The notes: generated by a model from the letters alone, not told the origin. Shown: positions 33,241-44,635, numbered from the stretch's first letter. The stretch: DNA of 64,000 bases from Caenorhabditis remanei (GCF_010183535.1 NC_071331.1:12586001-12650000); one strand, 5' to 3'. Made by a program: numbers and translations.

Positions 33241-34317
33241 TTATTCGAATCGATATCCACGTTTGTGAAGAATATTTTTCAGAAATTCGATACTTCCATG
33301 GCTTTGATGATCCAGTTTTTCGCCGCCGAGCTGAAAATTGGTGGGATTAAAATTTATTTGGAAATACCGTAAAAACTGTATTAGAGCGACACCTTTAATA
33401 GAACGGCACCTCTAATAGAACGACACCCACCAATACTCGATTCATGAATATGATTATCCCAGTGTCCTTTCTTGGTTCTGATTAGAAGCAGCGTTAATAG
33501 TAACCTCTAGATCAACAAATAGAACTTTCAAAAAAGTTTTTTTCCGTTTAACTTTAATGAGTTTCTGAAACCACAAAATTTTTCTGAGAGGCGGTTGAAA
33601 AATAGAGCGACATGTCGCTCTAATACAGTTTTTACGGTAGTCCCAGTTGTGTTCAGATAACTATGTTTGGAGGCGATTCAAATAGGAAATGTAGATTTGA
33701 AGACAAAGATTGATAGCGTTTTTTTTTGTGGAACATCCTCAAACTTCTAGTTCAGAAACTCACCAAAATAATTCGATTCTCCTGTTCTTCCAACTCATCT
33801 CTTGGCTCTTCTTTCACAATTCGACATCTCAAACTTGGTTTCGAAAGGATGAGAGCAGCAAAGTACTTGTAGTGTGATTCAATGTCTGTCAACATGTATT
33901 GAGCGATTCCTTCGTCGAAAATCTAGAAAAATGTTTGGATTAAGTAGAGTAGATCGGTTATATTAGGGTAACACAGGGTTTTCAGAATTACTCTGACACT
34001 GACGGTCATTTTTAGTATACTGTCAGAAAACAGAAACTTTTGAAGATACCCTTTTCCAGCATGCTACTCACTTTTAATTTTTAAGATTATTAAAGCTAAA
34101 TAAATATATCCCTTATTATTTCTACCCGATACAGTAATTCATTTGTTTCCCTCACCTGAATACTTCCATCAATTTCCCAATCATGATTCCATCTCTCCAC
34201 AAAAAGTGCCAGTTTATCCACGTGGATCTCTGTGATTGTTGGTCGAATGAGTCGAGTCGAAACGTCTTTTTCACGGAACATCTTTTTTTCGTCTTCGTTT
34301 TTTGTCGCTGAATCCAT
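33241..34317 (-). CDS. Uncharacterised 136-residue protein
   Basis: Three exons join in phase: 34317-34156, 33922-33764 and 33330-33241, giving 136 residues. I do not recognise the family. The N-terminus is charged (MDSATKNEDEKKMFREKD). The middle contains VDKLALFVERWNHDWEIDGS and DEGIAQYMLTDIESHYKYFA, and the end is GSIEFLKNILHKRGYRFE. There is no signal peptide, membrane span or Cys pattern, so a soluble cytosolic or nuclear protein is likely. It is charged and probably helical. The second intron carries the inverted-repeat element at 33365-33639. The splice pattern and absence of stops make the gene itself credible. Confidence 0.75.
33365..33639. mobile_element. MITE-like element with 27-base perfect terminal inverted repeats
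   Basis: Positions 33365-33391 (TACCGTAAAAACTGTATTAG...) and 33613-33639 are exact reverse complements over 27 bases. The 275-base element has no coding capacity. Inside the left end, CACCTTTAATAGAACG and CACCTCTAATAGAACG form a tandem pair. Inside the right end, GCGACATGTCGC is a palindrome. It lies within an intron of the 136-residue protein gene. Similar TACCGTAAAAA...AGAGCGACA repeats are common in worm genomes, in my memory. A target-site duplication is not obvious. Confidence 0.8.
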
Positions 34318-36714
34318 TAGAGATGATTGAGAAAATGGAAGAAGTTCAGAAGAATTGACTAATGGATTCGAGATTCACTTGGATAGAGAAGGGTGGATTT
34401 GAATGAATTGGAACGAAGAAATGAAAAAGGAAGAAGATAAAAGAAGGAGAAGAAAGAGATTGATTTAAATTTGATAAAGGGTTGATAACCGTGATGACAC
34501 TGTCAACATCATCCAAATTCGTCCGATCTTTTATAGAAAAAGAGAGGAGTCACAAGGTAAAAAAGTAAACTAATAATAACATTAATAACAGAAAAGTCAA
34601 CGTTCGTGCCTTTTTTCAATCCAAAAATTGAAAGGAGTACCTCTTGGTAAACACAGAAAAAAGTCATATCTGAAGAGGAAGAACACCAGAATGAGTCAGT
34701 CAAACAACACAAAAAAGAGAGATTGAAACAAAAGAATATTTCGAAACAAAATGGGATGAATAGGAAAAAAAGAAGATCCGCCCGGAGGGAAGAAGAGGAA
34801 ATAAATAATGGTGGTCTTGGAGAAGGCGGGTGAAAAATGAGAACTGAGTGACCGCACATTAAATTGAAAAGACGAGGGAAGAGGATGGGTAGATTTGTAA
34901 CAAAAATCAAAGAGATTCGTACTGAGATATGCATTTCCGAGTATTTCTTTCTTACAAGATTAAGAATGTGTCATTGATGTATCAACTGTCACTGTATGAA
35001 GAACAAACGGAACACACCAAGATTCTCATTTTGGTAGTTGAAAACTTTTTTGCACGATCTCCGCCTAGGAAGCCTCTGCATCTGAAATTAGAACGCTCAA
35101 AATCAACATAATTTCAGATGAATCAATTGTTTTGCAGAGTTATACCTTTCTAGTGAGGTCTCTTACAAATAGTCAACAACTACACAAATGGAAATCAGGA
35201 TTTCCAAACAAAGATAAACTTTTTGATCAGTATTTATCTGCTCAATTTTATGGCAACCGGAACCGTTCTAGAATCTTAGAATCTAACTAGTTGTCCAATA
35301 AAAAATGAAACTAGTTCTGATCCCTCTTGCAAAATGAACCCACTTTGCCACGTCACAACTACAGATCGGTGCAAATGATCGAAATGCAAACATGATCGAT
35401 GATAGTTTTGAGGGTGTCTATTTACTTCTTTTGCTGTTTTTTTCTGTTCGATTGGAAGGAATTAATTGGGTCTCGGTTTCCTTAAAATTAACAGTTTCGG
35501 GTTTGATATCATTATCCAAAACCTTCATTGGTAGTGCCTCCTATTTCAGAAAAAATACTCGCAAGTTTGCCGGCTCATAACTTGATTCACAGAAGGATTT
35601 AGAAGAATTTTATTTCCGATTCGGAATCTGCTGACTCGAAAGTATCAAGAGCCAATTTCTTGAGTCGTTTGAAAGATGACACTTTGAGGACTTCCCTTGT
35701 CGGAATAAGCTCAAAAAATATACAGTGCTTGCGCACCTCAATACCAAAAAGCATTTCTAGCGAGAAAAAGGAGCAGCAAATAAACATGAAAACTGTGAAT
35801 GGATTGGACAGAATGCATGATGAAAAGAATGAAAAAAGGGCTGTTGACAGGGGAGAGTGTTTGCATAAATTCCGACGGATTAGTAGCCACCCAAACACAG
35901 TATGATTCATGCCAATTCGAGAGAGAGTTTAGTGGCAAACTGAACTTCTGGGACAAAAAAACTTTAGGAAGAAGGAGGTCGAAAGTAAAAATATAAATAA
36001 ACGGAAAAATTAGATACTGTATGCTCTGGGGAGGGCACAAGACAAATAGAAGAATGGAAGAACACGGAGAACCACACATTTAGAAAAAAGAAAGAGTTTT
36101 GTGTGCAAGTTGAAGAACAATAGTACATGCGCAAACATACAGAAAAAGAATTGACATTTCGAAATATACCAAATGAGACAGATTTCTGGAAGAAAAGAGA
36201 TGGAAAAGGACATTTCGGAATGAGGATTCGCACGATTTATACGGGGAAGAATTGTTTCATAGGAGATGAGATGAAGAGTGGAAAAGACACAGAAAGTGTG
36301 GAGAATTGTATACAGTTTTTTGAAAAGTTCCGTTTCGTTAGCCAGTCGGAAGATTGATTCCAGTTAGTAGGAACAATTGGTTTAGCCGTTTAGTCATCCA
36401 GAAGATTTTTAGTTTTGTATAGTATACTGTAATTGGTTGAAGTTTTTTATAGTTTTGCAATTAAAAAAGTCATAAATCACTCAGAAACTATTGAGTGTTG
36501 GTCAGAAACATCTTTGTCAGCTTCTTTTCTGAAAACAGATTTTCACGTTCCTGTTCAACCTGTTCCAAAGTTCCAAAAATAATATTTAGTTCTCTGTTGA
36601 AAAATCTCTTTGCTCATTTCTTTTAGTTAACATAAATGTATTATCAATATCACTTAAAATATTTCAAATTTATTAAAATTTCAAAACAGTAAATCTCTTG
36701 AACTAATAAATAAT
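34318..36714. other. Intergenic region with no gene seen
   Basis: Both strands were read. Frames at 34509-34934, 35599-35910, 35738-36079, 35964-36233 and 36127-36357 overlap each other in opposite directions. They consist of Phe/Ser/Leu-rich or Lys/Glu-rich translations of skewed DNA, without splice structure, so none is called. Confidence 0.45.
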
Positions 36715-37883
36715 TCAGTTTGTTTTTGTCGATTGTCCCCAACGTGTCTCATTCGTCACTTCTTTCGTTGTCTCATTTTTCTCTGATTCAACACGATAAA
36801 TGCTCAGATGGCATGCTCTCAATAGCCATTTCCTGTAGGGGGTGACAAAAGTGAATGCTGAAATTGGAGAGAGAACAGGAACAAATAGGAATGCAGAGAA
36901 AATGAGATATTCGAAGAATGGATCTCTATAGATTTTCAGTCGACTGATGAAGTAACTGACAACTCCAATGAGATAGAAGCATGGGATGATGGCTTGGACG
37001 GTTAGAGCCTGAATTAGAGGTACAGTAGTAGTAGATTAGAAACTAACGCTTACCCGAAGTAGCTGCAACTGTAAAGTTCTTGTATTCGAATTCACTTCGA
37101 CTCCCTTGAATGACATTTTCTTCAATATTTTCTTCCTCAAAACAACTATGCATAACACGATCGGAGTACTCATAACTGCCACGTGGATGATAGAAAACAT
37201 TGCATTGAAGGAGGTACTATCAGCAATTCCGAATATCATGAGACCTTTCAGATTGTACTGAGGGACTAAGGATTGTTGGATTTTAAGAAGAATTGAAGGA
37301 TCGGTGAAATCAAAGAAAAGAAGAATCATTTGAAAGAATGAAGGAATATAAATAATCAGAAGAAGCAGGTTAACTCTAGTTTTTGATGGTTCTGACTTCA
37401 CCATAACATAGTATCGATAGCAGAATGACACGAACAGTAACCAGATTGTGTGAGTGTATACGTGGACAAGGACACTGTACCTGGAAATTCACAATTCTAT
37501 TTTTCCGGTTCTAGATTATTAGGGTCTAAATCGTAGTTTGACAAAGAAGAGAACACTTACAAATCAAAACAAATTCTGTTATTTAACCATTGACAGGGTC
37601 CATATGATACAAAAATTATAGTCTTCTCGATTGGAATCATTCTGAAAAAACCAAATAATTCAGCCCGCTTTCTTTCCTGAAAGTTCTATAAAACCAACCT
37701 CATTTGTAATACAAAGTTCACAACACAAATAGCCAGGTTAGTGATTGCAAAGTTGACAGTGATGATAGAATACGTTTTGATTACAGTAGGACTTTTCCAT
37801 GCTGCCACGTAGCAGAGCAATGAGTTCAAAACACATCCGATTAAGGATAGAGTCGTGTGGAAAATGATAAAGATTAAGGACAT
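36715..37883 (-). CDS. SRD-family chemoreceptor
   Basis: Four exons join in phase: 37883-37699, 37641-37561, 37480-37054 and 37008-36715, giving 328 residues. The family pattern holds: VIKTYSIITVNFAITN in TM2, FVLQMRMIP, SYGPCQWLNNRICFDLYS, then HVYTHTIWLLFVSFCYRYY in TM3 and FTFVTPYRKW after TM7. FVQQR has changed to FVLQM-R, and the second Cys region is more divergent than in the other two SRD genes. A 57-base intron (37642-37698) interrupts what is one exon in the others. The next exon is again 427 bases. It is isolated from the other two SRD genes by 24 kb. Confidence 0.87.
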
Positions 37884-38398
37884 TGGCTTAATGGATTTGG
37901 GGTAGAGAGAGACCTCCGCTTTTATAGATTTTTTAAAAAGGAATTAGAGGAATATGCCACAACAAAAAATCACGAGATTGTAGTCTTAGATGGAGCACTA
38001 GAATTTATAAAATAAGGAGAAGCGATTAGGTAAGAATAATAAAATATGAGAAGAATGAATAGGAGGTGTGATTGATCTTACAGACTTTAGGAAGAGGAAT
38101 TGGGAAATGAACGATGGTCAGTTCAGTGCATGGACTTTAAAGAATGACGGATCAGTTACAGAATAGGAATTGTGTTTATGTGACGGAAGCTCTGATGCTT
38201 TCTTTTTCACAGAGAACAATCTACTTGACAACTACAAACCGATGTTACGCAGTACCGCCTACGATTCAGAGAATAAATTAAAACATCTAAGATACGAGAG
38301 AACTCTCGACACAACTGCTACTCTTTGTCTTTGTTCTCAAGAATAGTTCAAATCGATTAGATTTTCGCCATTAAAATGTTCAAAATTCTTCATTCTCA
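37884..38398. other. Promoter of the SRD gene and 3' region of the next gene
   Basis: No ORF of interest. Sequence directly right of the SRD start codon is AT-rich and should hold its promoter. Confidence 0.45.
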
Positions 38399-39750
38399 TC
38401 AATGGTAAACAGTGATATATGCTCCTTGAACATAAGATCTGATTTCCTTTCCGGTGTAGTCATAAATCCAATTACGAGTCTCAGTGTTGCACGTGAATGA
38501 AGCTTCAGTTGATTGTCTTTTATTCACATTTATGCATTCTGAAACATAGTCGTAGGTACATCCGCCGTCCACTTCAACCATTATCAGTAGAGCCACGTAT
38601 GGGTACACTACATTCAATTCACCTGAAGTTTTGATAATTTATCAGATCTAGTAGAGTGAAATGAATTGGAGACATAAAAGTAACTAAAAGGTTCCAAAAA
38701 GTTTGAAAATAACAGATATTTAGACAGAAAACTAACTTGACACTTAGGAAAATCGCACACTAAAGTTTCTCATATTTGTTATCCTATGTCAACAATCAGG
38801 TGTTTCCTTTGGTATTATCTATTTCCAATCCAGAATCAGTCAGATCTAGATTCATTTTCTACTTTAAAATTCTTCCCCTCTTTTTCAATGCAACAACAAC
38901 TAGATCCACTTACGAAGGGAACTGCAAAAAGGACTCCCCGGAAAATTATTATGGTTGATCATTTCCAACGTGGCGGTACAGGATTCGTGTTGAATAGCTA
39001 AATTCTTCATTGTGCTCGGTCGACCATTGGGAATGGATGGACATGCGCTAGCTGCAGAAGGAGGTTGAACGCAGGGACAATCTATAATTTTCTTTATATT
39101 CGACAATCATCTACGAAAATTGAGAGGTTGTTTGACTCACTAGAAGACCCAGTAGTTGGATCCCCAATGCATGGACATCCGACAGACTCAGAAAGGCATC
39201 TTCTCGTTCTGACCCATTGGTTATTTATTCTCTGATATCCAGTAGAATAATCGGACCAAAGTCCTCCAACTGGACAACAGCTCACAGCCGGTTCCTTAAT
39301 AGTTTTAGGAACTGGACCACACATCATAGTTCCATTGATTACCATTGGAACGTAGGGGATACAACAAGATTTTTGAATTGGGTATTGACAAGTTTGCATA
39401 TTACAGGGAATGAATCTGGATGAAATTCCTCTGAAATATATTTCAGATTAGTCTATTATTTCCTCCTTTCAGTAGTATCTCACGTGCAAATACACTCCGG
39501 AATTTCTGAACTGAGACATGTTCTTGTCTGAAACAATTCTGCACAACTTCCACATTCTAGCTTACATACACCATTTCCTTCGGTAGCCCATTCACCCCAA
39601 ATTCCACCTGGTGGACATTTCCGTCCAGCATCACATGGCTGAAAAGTGATCGAAATGAATATAAACTCTTGATCTACTTACAGGAAATGCTGCATTGACG
39701 CAGATTAGAGAAGAAACAAATAGTATCGCCTTCATCATCTGAAGACTCAT
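38399..39750 (-). CDS. Secreted cysteine-rich protein with thrombospondin-1-like modules, copy A
   Basis: Five exons join in phase: 39750-39682, 39638-39484, 39430-39141, 39081-38914 and 38622-38399, giving 301 residues. A signal peptide follows the Met at 39750 or 39738 (MMKAILFVSSLICVNA). Two TSP1-like blocks follow: CPPGGIWGEWATEG...CGSCAELFQTRTCLS with C-I-C, and CCPVGGLWSDYSTGY...RTRRCLSESVGCPC. Between them lies CCIPYVPMVINGTMMCGPVPKT. The C-terminal part has ECINVNKRQSTEASFTCN and NWIYDYTGKEI. Many even Cys suggest a disulfide-bonded extracellular protein. It belongs to a nematode-restricted family as far as I know (DUF281-type proteins share the style); function is unknown. Tandem paralog lies at 40943-42084. 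Confidence 0.75.
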
Positions 39751-40942
39751 GTTTAGAGCTTGATTCTGATAGAACTGTAATATTATATAGGTTCCATTGA
39801 AACGATTGTTATTCAAATTCTGTCAAAGATCGAGGGTTTTTCATCGGTGCAGATGGCATGGATGTTTCGGAAATATCTGAAGACATGCAATATTTTGTAT
39901 GTAGTTTGGTTTCTCCTGATCGCTAACAGAAATGACTCGTGTATGGTTCCTATCTCGAAGTTTGAATCTAAATTGGATATTTTTCACGTCCTTGCCTAAA
40001 CCGTACCAAAATGTTAATGGGGGCCCATTCACAAGATAACTACTAGAAACAAAAACTTTTCTCATTAGTTTCAACATCATAAATTTCGATAGTTTCAGTG
40101 AGAACCATCAGAACATGACAGCTGCTGCACAATGAGAATCGTTCTGAAAAAATCGATCAGAGTTTCAACGGACCGCACCGAAAACCGAATTTCTGCGGAC
40201 CGATCCGGATTTTTTTTAACACTGAAATTTTTTTTTGTTGTTGATTTTTCCGGCGAAAATGCTCACAAGTGTCCCTTCCATGTGTACTCCATTTACGCCA
40301 CATTCCACCTAGTGACTTTTCGCCTGGAGTTTACCATTGTCTGAACTATACATGACTACTTCCAAGTTTTTATCGGAAGAGGATCGAGACTTTCTTTTTT
40401 GCAGTTTTATGGAGAAAACACTAGCTTTCAGAAAATTCCCCATAGCTACAAAATTTTCTACAATTCCAAGTTTCCATGATTGTGAGATTGAGACCTAGAG
40501 CAGTGCGTTAAGATGGGAACCTTGGATACGAAAAGCAAATCATGAGTTGACGAATTTTAGTGTACGTTTCCGCACTAGAAAGACTAGTCAAGTTTTCATC
40601 CATCTTGACTTATTTTAGGACAGAAACTGCAAGATAATTTCTCTTGCGTGTAGCTTACTGGAGAGTAGTTTTCAAAAAAAAAAGTGATAACTACATGAGT
40701 GGAGGTCTAGGGAAACTCCATACTTTCTAAGAAGCACGAAATCATCTGACAGTTTTTGACAACGTGAGAGTTTCCTAAATTTCTAATTCTTCAACTGATA
40801 ATGAGTCCCGTTTTTTGCTTCTCTCTCCACCCAGAAAAGGTTTGTCGATGAGTCTCGAAATTTTTGAAATGACATATCAGGAAAATATATTTACAAATGA
40901 GAATTTTGCAAACACTTTATTCAAAATGATCTGCTAATCTTT
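39751..40942. other. Intergenic region between cysteine-rich paralogs
   Basis: No coding exon recognised. It contains the promoter of copy A. The plus-strand frame at 40132-40344 and minus-strand frame at 39841-40080 have no supporting structure. Confidence 0.45.
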
Positions 40943-42084
40943 TCAGACCCATGATCCAATAACAGTTCGAATAATTTCCATTCCAGTGAAATCATAAATC
41001 CAATTTCCAGAAGTTCCATTGCATGTGAACGTTGCTTTCTGTCTTTTGGTATCACCATCAGTACCATTTACGCAATCGAATACTGTATCAGTTGTGCATA
41101 CTCCCGAAGCGTCTTGCATTATAAGCAGTACTCCTTCAAATTCCATTTCTGCACCATATTTGTCAGCTGAAAATGATTTGTTTAGATAAGTATTTGAGTT
41201 GTTTTGACAGCTTACTCAAAAGTTGACAATATGTATTTCCATCTTGATTTTCTCCAATCATAACGAGATCAGCACTATCTTCTCCATCATTCATAACGAG
41301 GTCTTGGTGTTTTACAGCTCTCCCTACTGGTATATTCTTACAATATTCTGTAGCATCCCCTGGTTGACTGCACGGAGGTTCTATAAATCATATTTGTCCA
41401 AATAGCAACGAACCAGTAATATGTACATACGGGTTTGGGTTTGAGTCGATGCTGCTGTACAAGGACATCCAATAGATTCAGCAATACATTTTCTAGTTCG
41501 ACTCCACGTGCTGTCTGAAAGTTGCCATCCAGTCCACGGGGAGAACAAATCTGTTTGAGGACAACAGGCAGTTGATTCGATGGTTTTCGGTACTGGACCA
41601 CACATGTAAACACCATTAATGACCATGGGAAGATACGGAGGACAGCAGGTTTTTTGAGTTGGATATTCACAGGCTCCGAAGTTGCAACCGATGTAACGAT
41701 GAGAATTCCCACTGAAAATATAATTTCCTGACTTGAGATATTATTTCTCAGATTTAGTTACAACTGATTGTGAGACTCGATCCGTACCAATACGGGATAA
41801 ATTCACATTATACTCACGTGCAATTACAGACCGGTGTACTCAAACACTCTCTAGTTTGAAATGAAGTTCCACAGCCTCCACACGTCATATTACAAATTGA
41901 TTTCGTATCATTTTTCCACTCTCCCCAAACTCCATTTGCTGGACATCCAGGTTCTGCGCATTTCTGAGAAGTTACAGTATGGCACAGCTAATTAAGTTCT
42001 TTGACTTACTGCAAGTTGAGCGAAGGATACACCAATAAAGTAGAATGTGAGGAAACAAAATATAATATACTGTTGAGTCTTCAT
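40943..42084 (-). CDS. Secreted cysteine-rich protein with thrombospondin-1-like modules, copy B
   Basis: Five exons join in phase: 42084-42010, 41963-41818, 41711-41431, 41380-41216 and 41166-40943, giving 296 residues. The signal peptide is MKTQQYIIFCFLTFYFIGVS. Modules mirror copy A: CPANGVWGEWKND...CGGCGTSFQTRECLS with CNC, CCPPYLPMVINGVYMCGPVPKT, and CCPQTDLFSPWTGW...RTRKCIAESIGCPC. The C-terminal part has CVNGTDGDTKRQKATFTCNG and NWIYDFTGMEI. The final exon is 224 bases in both copies. The DNA-level identity is modest, so the duplication is not recent. Confidence 0.75.
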
Positions 42085-42429
42085 CGTAGCTCAACTTTGA
42101 TCTACTTTCTTTCGTTTGGAATGATATTTATGAAGAACATTCATTCTTTGTTATGCTAATGTGAACATGATTTTCTTTCAAAAGACGTGTTGTTGATACT
42201 GATCTTTTTTTCAGAAATTCAAAGCCGAATATTTTACTTCCTCGACCAGAGAACAAAATCAAAAATCAAGTATACTGTAGCGTTCATTTGGATACTTCCT
42301 CTCATAATCTTTCCAGTGAGAAGTTTGTTTTTAGTGACATTTAGACATAAAATCTCTCAATTAGCACTGAAAATCTGTATTTCACAATTTTTTCCAATTT
42401 TTAGTGAATCCCTCCCGCAAGTGTAGCAA
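42085..42429. other. Divergent promoter region
   Basis: It lies between minus-strand cysteine-rich copy B and the plus-strand pair. The right end carries a strong pyrimidine-AG acceptor (42391-42404). No gene is seen inside. Confidence 0.5.
42391..42404 (+). promoter_or_regulatory. Probable spliced-leader acceptor before the small membrane ORF
   Basis: TTTCCAATTTTTAG ends 25 bases before the ATG at 42430, with no in-frame upstream coding sequence, so it is best read as a trans-splice acceptor. It could alternatively be the acceptor of a 5' UTR intron. Confidence 0.5.
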
Positions 42430-42600
42430 ATGCGCTCCATCGGTACCTCTCGGTCGCCAGAGCGCAACCACGACCACTGCATTCCTTTCTACACATTTGC
42501 TGCCGCGGCGCTATTGATTTTCATTTCAACCACCCTATTTCTAGTATTTTGGTTATTTATTACTCAAACAATAATATTTTGGAGAAAAAAAAAGAGTTAA
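42430..42600 (+). CDS. 56-residue single-span membrane protein
   Basis: The frame begins MRSIGTSRSPERNHDHCIPF, then has a strongly hydrophobic segment of about 28 residues (FAAAALLIFISTTLFLVF and WLFITQTIIF). It ends WRKKKS, with a stop at 42598-42600. The first half is markedly richer in G and C than its surroundings, as worm coding exons are. It lies between two pyrimidine-AG acceptors and ends only 24 bases before the next ATG. The Arg/His-rich N-terminus, one span and KKK tail suggest a small ER or mitochondrial membrane protein. I do not recognise it. It could instead be a 5' exon or upstream ORF of the following gene, but it has its own stop and no donor. Confidence 0.6.
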   Translation: MRSIGTSRSPERNHDHCIPFYTFAAAALLIFISTTLFLVFWLFITQTIIFWRKKKS

Positions 42601-42602
42601 AA

Positions 42603-42615
42603 TTTTTTTTCTTAG
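42603..42615 (+). promoter_or_regulatory. Probable spliced-leader acceptor of the following gene
   Basis: TTTTTTTTCTTAG ends nine bases before the ATG at 42625 and overlaps the 3' edge of the small membrane ORF. An acceptor that abuts an upstream stop with almost no intercistronic DNA is the pattern of the rare SL1-type worm operons. Confidence 0.55.
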
Positions 42616-42624
42616 TTTCTCAAA

Positions 42625-44635
42625 ATGCAACGACCACCAAGATATCCAGGACTTTCGTCTGTGGAGGAGAAAGTTGCGTTGGCTTTGGCTGATAAAGAAG
42701 GAATAGCACTGAAAAGACAAAGAGCGATTCAAGAAGAAGCGGAAAAGAAAAGATTGAAGAAAGAAGCCGCTGATAGAGCAAAACAAAAAGCACTTGTGAG
42801 TTTTTGATTAAAAATTGTAAAAGTTTGTAATTTTCTTTTTTTTGACATTCCAATTTTATTTTTGCTCTGAAATTTCGAGCGCGGATTTTTGAACACGGAA
42901 CAGTGGGCGGAGCTTGTTGGGAAAACCGTGCGGCACTTTCCAGCTTCAAATCTGAAACTATTTCTCCTCTTTCGAGAAAAATTATGCGATTTCTTTCGAA
43001 TTTTTGCTGCTTCTTGAAATCAAAACTTATTATAATTTTTTGAAACGGTATTTTCGTTATTTTTGCTACTTATTCTTCTTCGCAACCAATTTTGTTTCTT
43101 TTCGAACATTATTCCTTCTAGAAATGTTCACAAACCCGCGTACTCGTTGTCTGAGATGCTTCGGCACCCAACCGAAAACCAATCCAACAAAAGCAAATCC
43201 AACAAAAACCAATCCAACCAAAACATCCTTTCGATCCGTCAGTTGTCAAGTCAAACCAAATAATATTCCGGGATTCCATTGTCTTCAATACATTGGAACA
43301 GAATCGCAGTATACTGGAGTTCATTTTAAAGAAGACTATGGTTATATCCGAACGAAAGTCGAAGTTCCTACTTTCCTCCCTTTCAATGCTCCGATTCCGG
43401 ACAGCATTCCTGAAAAAGTGTTGAGCGTTTGGGATAAAGAAAAGAAAGCTGAGAAGGTTACAGCTAAAAAGGTTGGAGTTATGTGTTTTTAATTAGTTAT
43501 ATTATAGTTAATATTGAAGGTTCAAGTGTAATATAATTAAATGAACATATTACAGGCTCAAGTTCAAGGAATAATAAGAAATCCAGTCGAAACTGCACCA
43601 GTCGAAGAGAAGTATTGCGGTCCCCTTCTGGATGGATCTGCACCTGAAATGATTGTGCCATCTGGAGCACTGGGAATGACTGAAACTCGGAGAAAACAAC
43701 AAATCAATTATCAACAATCAAAAAGGAAAAGAACAGTCGACGCGGGTTTCGGTATTTCTGAAGCGGGGCCACCGAAATTTTACAAACCGAAATCATATCA
43801 GGTGAGCAAGTGAATCGCTTCAATTTCTCTAGAAAACACTTTCATCATTCTCCAATTTATATTTTTTCAGCCAATTGATCATTTGAATTCGCACGATTCT
43901 TATTATGAAGGATCAATGCCGTCGTCTTCATCATCGTTTCCAACAATTTCTGATTTCGAGTCAGAGCCAGGGAATATTGATCCAATCAGTCAAAGTATCC
44001 TGCGTTGCATAGAGAACTCATTGACTGAAACTAGAGAAGAATCAGATTTTCCTATCGAATATTCGAATGAAAAATCCATAGAAGTTGACAATCTCATCGC
44101 TCAGGTTCACGAATTCGCTGCTCCTATTGAAGAACCAGCTCCTGAATTGACCGAAGAGGAGAAGAGACGCATCGAAGATAATGAGAAGGTAACAAAAATA
44201 TTAACTTTAGTTTTTATTTCAGTTTTCATTTTTCAGGCGATCGCTCGTTTCCGAGAAATCGGTCGACGAATTTGCGAGATCGAACTCATCGATTTCTCGG
44301 CGGATAAAGGGAAAAACGATCGAAAAACGTTCATGATCGCTTCTCGAGGAGAAGAAATTCTTGCGACTGTCAAACGGAATCTGGCAGTAATTCGAGATAA
44401 GCTTGGAGAATATGCGAAAGGAACAATCTTCGATTACGTCGATGAGTTGTCAAATTCATTTGCCGATGTTACTCCGAATGCAATCACTCGTCTCAATATG
44501 GTTGTCGCTGAAAAAATGAGACAAAACACAATGCAAGAAGTGGAGAAAGCAGCAACATCTTCGTTGGAGTCAGGGGAATTCAAAACGGAAGACTTTGAAG
44601 TCAAACTTGAACCACCCGAATATACGGAAGATTAA
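42625..44635 (+). CDS. Uncharacterised charged protein, about 490 residues
   Basis: The clear exons are 42625-42795, an exon ending at 43471, 43556-43801, 43871-44188 and 44237-44635. The N-terminus (MQRPPRYPGLSSVEEKVALA) leads into a basic helix rich in Lys/Arg/Glu (KRQRAIQEEAEKKRLKKEAA). Later parts include YGYIRTKVEVPTFLPFNAPI, EEKYCGPLLDGSAPEMIVPS, an acidic Ser-rich stretch and a long helical C-terminus (FREIGRRICEIELIDFSADK onward). No signal peptide or membrane span; a nuclear protein is likely. The join between exon 1 and the next is unresolved: the TTCTAG acceptor at 43121 does not keep frame, and an NPTK-type 12-base tandem repeat lies just after it. AATAAA at 44717-44722 ends the gene. 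Confidence 0.7.

Noticed and set aside
35599..36357. Several overlapping frames on both strands
   Set aside because: Mutually overlapping translations of composition-skewed DNA; none has splice signals or family motifs.
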